From positions 3,273,501 through 3,337,500 of the forward strand of contig NZ_CP038255.1 of NCBI RefSeq assembly GCF_004564135.1: a stretch of 64,000 nucleotides of DNA, read 5' to 3'. A program made the position numbers and the translations under genes. The notes beneath the pieces were generated by a model. The model did no database searches. It worked only from the letters and a program-made list of their open reading frames with translations, and was not told where the DNA came from. Below, one piece after another: positions 61,094-64,000 of the stretch; the stretch's first letter is position 1; each line of letters starts with the position of its first letter. Source of the DNA: Terasakiella sp. SH-1 (lineage in GTDB: Bacteria > Pseudomonadota > Alphaproteobacteria > Rhodospirillales > Terasakiellaceae).

Positions 61094-61995
61094 CGGGTCC
61101 CCAAGACAACCAAGAAAACAATCAATTTGCGCAAGAGAGTACCCTTAGCACGCAACAGAGTAAAGGGACTGCTGGACTCTATATTGTCGCAACCCCGATC
61201 GGCAATGCCCAAGACATTACCCTGCGCGCCCTTGAGCTGTTAAAAACAGCCGATACCATCTTGTGCGAAGACACCCGTGTGACAGGCAAACTCTTGATGA
61301 TTCATGGCATTTCCAAAAAGAAATGCATCGCCTATCACGAACATAACGCTGAAAAGATGCGCCCCAAGGTCCTTGAAAAACTGCAAGGCGGGGAAACCGT
61401 GGTACTGGTCAGCGATGCTGGCACGCCTTTGATTAACGATCCCGGCTATAAACTGGTGCGCGATTGTGCCGAACTGGGCCTGCCTTATACCAGTGCACCG
61501 GGGGCCAGTTCTGTCATCACGGCCATGGTCCTATCCGGCCTGCCCAGTGATCGCTTTCTCTATCTTGGTTTCTTACCCAATAAAACAGCGGCCCGTAAAA
61601 AAGCACTGGAAGAAATTAAAGCCGTGCGTGCCACCCTGATTACACTGGAATCGCCACGCCGCGTGGGCGCATGTCTGGCCGATATGGCTGAGGTTTTAGG
61701 CAATCGTGAAGCTGCGGTCACACGTGAACTCACCAAACGATTTGAAGAAGTTCGCCGTGCGCCCTTAACGGAACTGGCAGAATCGTATAAAGATGCAGAA
61801 GTGCGTGGTGAAGTCGTTCTGGTCATCGGCCCACCAGATGACAGCGCCAGTGAAACCAGCGCAGAAGATTTGGACGCCTTGTTAGAAAACGCCCTTTCTC
61901 GACTTTCTGTTCGCGATGCAGTTGCCGAAGTGGTCGATGCCACCGGGCTTAAAAAACGCATGGTCTATAATCGGGCCTTGGAACTGTCGAAATAG
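61060..61995 (+). CDS. rsmI: 16S rRNA (cytidine(1402)-2'-O)-methyltransferase
   Basis: A 311-residue RsmI, which methylates C1402 in the 16S rRNA decoding centre. The tetrapyrrole-methylase fold has YIVATPIGNAQDITLRALE (about 41-59), SDAGTPLINDPG, and TSAPGASSVITAMVLSGLPSDRF in family pattern. A 36-residue polar N-terminal extension precedes the core; no alternative in-frame start codon is seen, so ATG 61060 is the only choice. This makes the gene overlap head to head with the LpoA-like gene. Confidence 0.95.
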   Translation: MAKDKHADLETSGPQDNQENNQFAQESTLSTQQSKGTAGLYIVATPIGNAQDITLRALELLKTADTILCEDTRVTGKLLMIHGISKKKCIAYHEHNAEKMRPKVLEKLQGGETVVLVSDAGTPLINDPGYKLVRDCAELGLPYTSAPGASSVITAMVLSGLPSDRFLYLGFLPNKTAARKKALEEIKAVRATLITLESPRRVGACLADMAEVLGNREAAVTRELTKRFEEVRRAPLTELAESYKDAEVRGEVVLVIGPPDDSASETSAEDLDALLENALSRLSVRDAVAEVVDATGLKKRMVYNRALELSK

Positions 61996-62001
61996 CGTTG
62001 T

Positions 62002-62250
62002 CTAAGCAAAGAATTTAATTGCTGCCAAAAAACCGCCAAGCGCAAAAATCATAACCCCTGTACGAATGGTAATGCGTTGTTCCATCTGCTGCATCGACAT
62101 TTCAAGCTGTTTCAGGTCGTGTTTGGTGGTTAAGTTTTCATCAATCAGACGCGTTTATTCGTTGGCAATTACCTCGGCCTGTGCCTCCGGCATACCCGCT
62201 GTCACCAGTTTTTTCACAAATGCGTGTGTATCAAAAATCAAAACACCCAT
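62002..62250 (-). pseudogene. Broken DUF1640-like coiled-coil protein gene
   Basis: Minus-strand reading from ATG 62250 (preceded by AAAGGATTAAAGG) gives MGVLIFDTHAFVKKLVTAGMP and continues to residue 31, then an in-frame TAA at 62155-62157, then TRLIDENLTTKHDLKQLEM... to a C-terminal membrane segment TGVMIFALGGFLAAIKFF and TAG at 62002-62004. This matches the DUF1640 pattern: N-terminal FDTHxFVK, central coiled coil with TKxDL, C-terminal membrane anchor. One substitution (TAA from CAA or GAA) breaks an otherwise intact 82-codon frame. Confidence 0.75.
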
Positions 62251-62323
62251 CCTTTAATCCTTTCATAAATATGGGTGAAAGGACGTGACGGATTTTCCCC
62301 CTGCCCCATTCATAGCTTTGTGT

Positions 62324-62689
62324 ATGAAAGATCAAAAACGCAAAGCCTTTTCCTATGGGCAATGGGGGGAAACCCTTGCTTGTCTCTATTTACGGGTCAA
62401 AGGCTATCACATTCTCAAACGCAATCTACGCCATCCCCTTGGGGAGATTGATATTCTTGCCAAACGTAGAAATCAGCTGTGTTTTATTGAAGTAAAGTCC
62501 CGAAAAAACCGCAGTGATGCCTTAAGTGCGTTAAGCCTCCACCAACAAAAACGTCAGATCAATGCGGCAAAGGCTTTTCTTTCTGGAAACCCGCGCTATT
62601 CTACATGTGATATCCGATTCGATTTGATTGCCATTGCCCCCTGGCACTGGCCTGAGCATATTGAAAACGCATGGTGTGAAGGCAAATGA
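62324..62689 (+). CDS. YraN family (UPF0102) protein
   Basis: A 121-residue YraN-like protein with a PD-(D/E)XK nuclease-like fold: GQWGETLACLYLRVKGYHIL (about 13-32), GEIDIL as the Asp motif and CFIEVKSRK as the ExK motif. Its cellular role is uncertain. The start is not settled: GTG 62285 in frame adds 13 residues; I chose ATG 62324, which gives the usual length, but its ribosome site is weak. The stop overlaps the next start (ATGA). It follows rsmI across the DUF1640 pseudogene. Confidence 0.9.
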   Translation: MKDQKRKAFSYGQWGETLACLYLRVKGYHILKRNLRHPLGEIDILAKRRNQLCFIEVKSRKNRSDALSALSLHQQKRQINAAKAFLSGNPRYSTCDIRFDLIAIAPWHWPEHIENAWCEGK

Positions 62690-63318
62690 GACGTCGTTTA
62701 ACTGGACTGGTTCTTGGTGGTTTTTTACTAACATCCTGTACCCCCGTGGGCATGTTGACCTCTCTGGGTACCACTGCGGGCACCTACGCCATGGAAGAAC
62801 GCGGCCTGCAAGGGGTCACTGATGACCTGACCTTAAAAGCAGACATTATCACCAAATGGGCCAATGAAGACCTGTCTTACACCACAAACCTTACCGTCAT
62901 TGTCTATAATGCCAAAGCCCTGATCATTGGGGCGGTAGAAACAGAAGAACAACGTGCAAAAGCCGTTGCAAAAACATGGGAAGTCACCGGAATTCAGGAC
63001 GTTTTTAACGAAATTATCCTACAAGCCGAATCAGATTTGCAAAATTTTGCCTATGACACCTGGATTGATACCAGCTTGCTGGCTTCTGTGACCTTTGATG
63101 CCCAGATCATGGACATCAACTATCGCTTTGAAACCGAAGGCGGCACAGTTTATCTGATTGGTCTGGCCCAAAGCCCGGCAGAACTCAACCGTTTTATTGC
63201 CCACGCCAAATCCATTTCTTATGTGCGCAAGGTGGTCTCCCATGTGGAAATCAAACCCCGTAAATCCATGTTTAAACAAAACCCCAACAAATTAAGTCTT
63301 AAGCATGAACCTGCCTGA
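62686..63318 (+). CDS. BON-domain lipoprotein (DolP-like)
   Basis: A 210-residue lipoprotein with two BON-type domains. The signal ends in LTSC (Cys18). BON 1 (about 48-115) has DDLTLKADIITKW and GAVETEEQRAKAVAKTWEVTGI in parts; BON 2 (about 125-195) has YRFETEGGTVYLIGLAQSPAEL. In E. coli the counterpart yraP/dolP sits in the same yraL-M-N-O-P cluster and supports outer membrane integrity. It overlaps yraN by 4 bp and the following gene by 14 bp. Confidence 0.9.
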   Translation: MRRRLTGLVLGGFLLTSCTPVGMLTSLGTTAGTYAMEERGLQGVTDDLTLKADIITKWANEDLSYTTNLTVIVYNAKALIIGAVETEEQRAKAVAKTWEVTGIQDVFNEIILQAESDLQNFAYDTWIDTSLLASVTFDAQIMDINYRFETEGGTVYLIGLAQSPAELNRFIAHAKSISYVRKVVSHVEIKPRKSMFKQNPNKLSLKHEPA

Positions 63319-64000
63319 GCGTCTGATACGGGACCTAAGTGAACTTGCCCATCAAGATGATCACAGCTTTGACGCCCTCAAGGCTGCTTTTCTGGTTTCC
63401 AAAATCCTCAAACCTTCTGCCCGTCTTGAAAGTTACGATAACCAAATCAGTGACATCATCGCCCAGCTGGACAAACGATTTCGCCAGCTTTGTAATTATC
63501 AATCTGTTCTGGAAGCCAAAGTCTCCAGCCTGCAATTAATTTTAAGTCAGGACATGGGGTTTCATGGCGATGAAGATGCCTTTGATGATCTTGATCATTT
63601 AAACCTGTTTAGCGTGCTCGATCATAAATGTGGTACTGCGCTGTCTCTCAGCCTGCTCTATCTACATTGTGCCCAAGCCTGCGGCTGGTCTATTCATGCC
63701 TTGAATTTTCCCGGCTACAGTCTGATTTGTCTGGATGAAAGTAATAAACGCACCATTTTGGACCCGTTTCATGGCTGCGTTGAGATTGATACCTATACCT
63801 TGCGCCAAATGATCAAAGTCATCGGCGGGGCCGAAGCCGAACTGCAACCGGAACTCTATCAAAACCTTAGCCCCAAAACTTTGAGCATGCGCTATATTGC
63901 TTCAATCAAAGCGCATTTCTTGAGATGCCAACAAATTGATAAAGCTCTCGATATCTTGCAAGCCTCCCTTTGTCTTGAGCCCGAATCTGCCGCCTTCTGG
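63305..64000 (+). CDS. SirB1-like transglutaminase-fold protein (3' end missing)
   Basis: The first 232 codons of a SirB1-family protein; no stop before the window end. The diagnostic stretch is LFSVLDHKCGTALSLSLLYLHCAQACGW (read in two parts), with HALNFPGYSLI and ILDPFHGC later, and it leads into a tetratricopeptide-like region at the end (DKALDILQASLCLEPESAA). ATG 63305 overlaps the BON gene by 14 bp. The usual RGIPISLSLLY of the family reads CGTALSLSLLY here. Function is unknown; many alphaproteobacterial copies sit near envelope genes. Confidence 0.85.
   Translation, partial: MNLPERLIRDLSELAHQDDHSFDALKAAFLVSKILKPSARLESYDNQISDIIAQLDKRFRQLCNYQSVLEAKVSSLQLILSQDMGFHGDEDAFDDLDHLNLFSVLDHKCGTALSLSLLYLHCAQACGWSIHALNFPGYSLICLDESNKRTILDPFHGCVEIDTYTLRQMIKVIGGAEAELQPELYQNLSPKTLSMRYIASIKAHFLRCQQIDKALDILQASLCLEPESAAFW

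Noticed and set aside
1-64000. tRNA or rRNA genes, prophage, complete insertion sequence
   Set aside because: I looked for T-loop motifs, 16S/23S motifs, phage structural genes and transposase motifs and saw none.

Overview
The window is a gene-dense piece of a Gram-negative chromosome of roughly 50% GC, most likely an alphaproteobacterium. The evidence is a ccoNOQP/ccoG cbb3 oxidase locus with FNR-type sites, AddAB instead of RecBCD, a TIGR02302/DUF4175 protein, an FzlA-like GST fold, a phasin, a short-form SRP RNA, and kdsB for lipopolysaccharide. The exact genus cannot be read from the sequence; a Rhodospirillales-like marine lineage is my guess. I see no prophage, CRISPR array, tRNA, rRNA or intact transposase.

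Layout. 0-4.6 kb: ccoN-O-Q-P and the start of ccoG (all minus), each transcription unit preceded by an FNR-like box. 4.6-9.2 kb: gamma-glutamyltransferase, elbB, a class A penicillin-binding protein. 9.4-14.1 kb: an unrecognised 384-residue protein, then a minus-strand VTT membrane protein / disulfide oxidoreductase / histidine kinase unit. 14.5-21.5 kb: addB-addA-trxA. 21.6-31.1 kb: ABC permease, recX, TIGR02302, aminopeptidase P, B3/4-domain protein, DMT transporter, LysR regulator, nudC. 31.2-33.2 kb: lipoprotein, a small hypothetical gene, ffs (SRP RNA), uppP. 33.5-39.5 kb: gltD-gltB. 39.8-45.5 kb: fzlA, a crotonase with an attenuator-like leader, comM, a DEAD-box helicase, phasin. 45.7-50.9 kb: ftsE-ftsX-ydcF-like-plsC-proC (minus), divergent from a zinc-ribbon membrane protein. 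51-58.4 kb: MerR, NUDIX, flavin reductase, HIT, DMT, GNAT, pheA, kdsB, hemW. 58.3-64 kb: a CNB-REC protein and an LpoA-like lipoprotein (minus), overlapping head to head with rsmI; then a broken DUF1640 gene, yraN, a BON lipoprotein and a SirB1-like gene cut by the window end. The last block resembles the E. coli yraL-M-N-P neighbourhood.

The most unusual content is non-coding. Three elements of about 266 bp (14253-14518, 52534-52799, and 27972-28239 in reverse orientation) begin and end in TA, have long terminal inverted repeats, and fold into an outer stem carrying two long internal arms, i.e. a three-way junction. Two copies are 94% identical and show compensatory base-pair changes. The third shares almost no helix sequence with them but keeps the same architecture, length, loop motifs and spacing. 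It sits exactly between a stop codon and a start codon that would otherwise overlap, which gives a clear insertion scar. A second, unrelated family of at least nine roughly 65-75 bp REP-like palindromic repeats (GTCATCC...GGGAATGAC) occupies many intergenic gaps.
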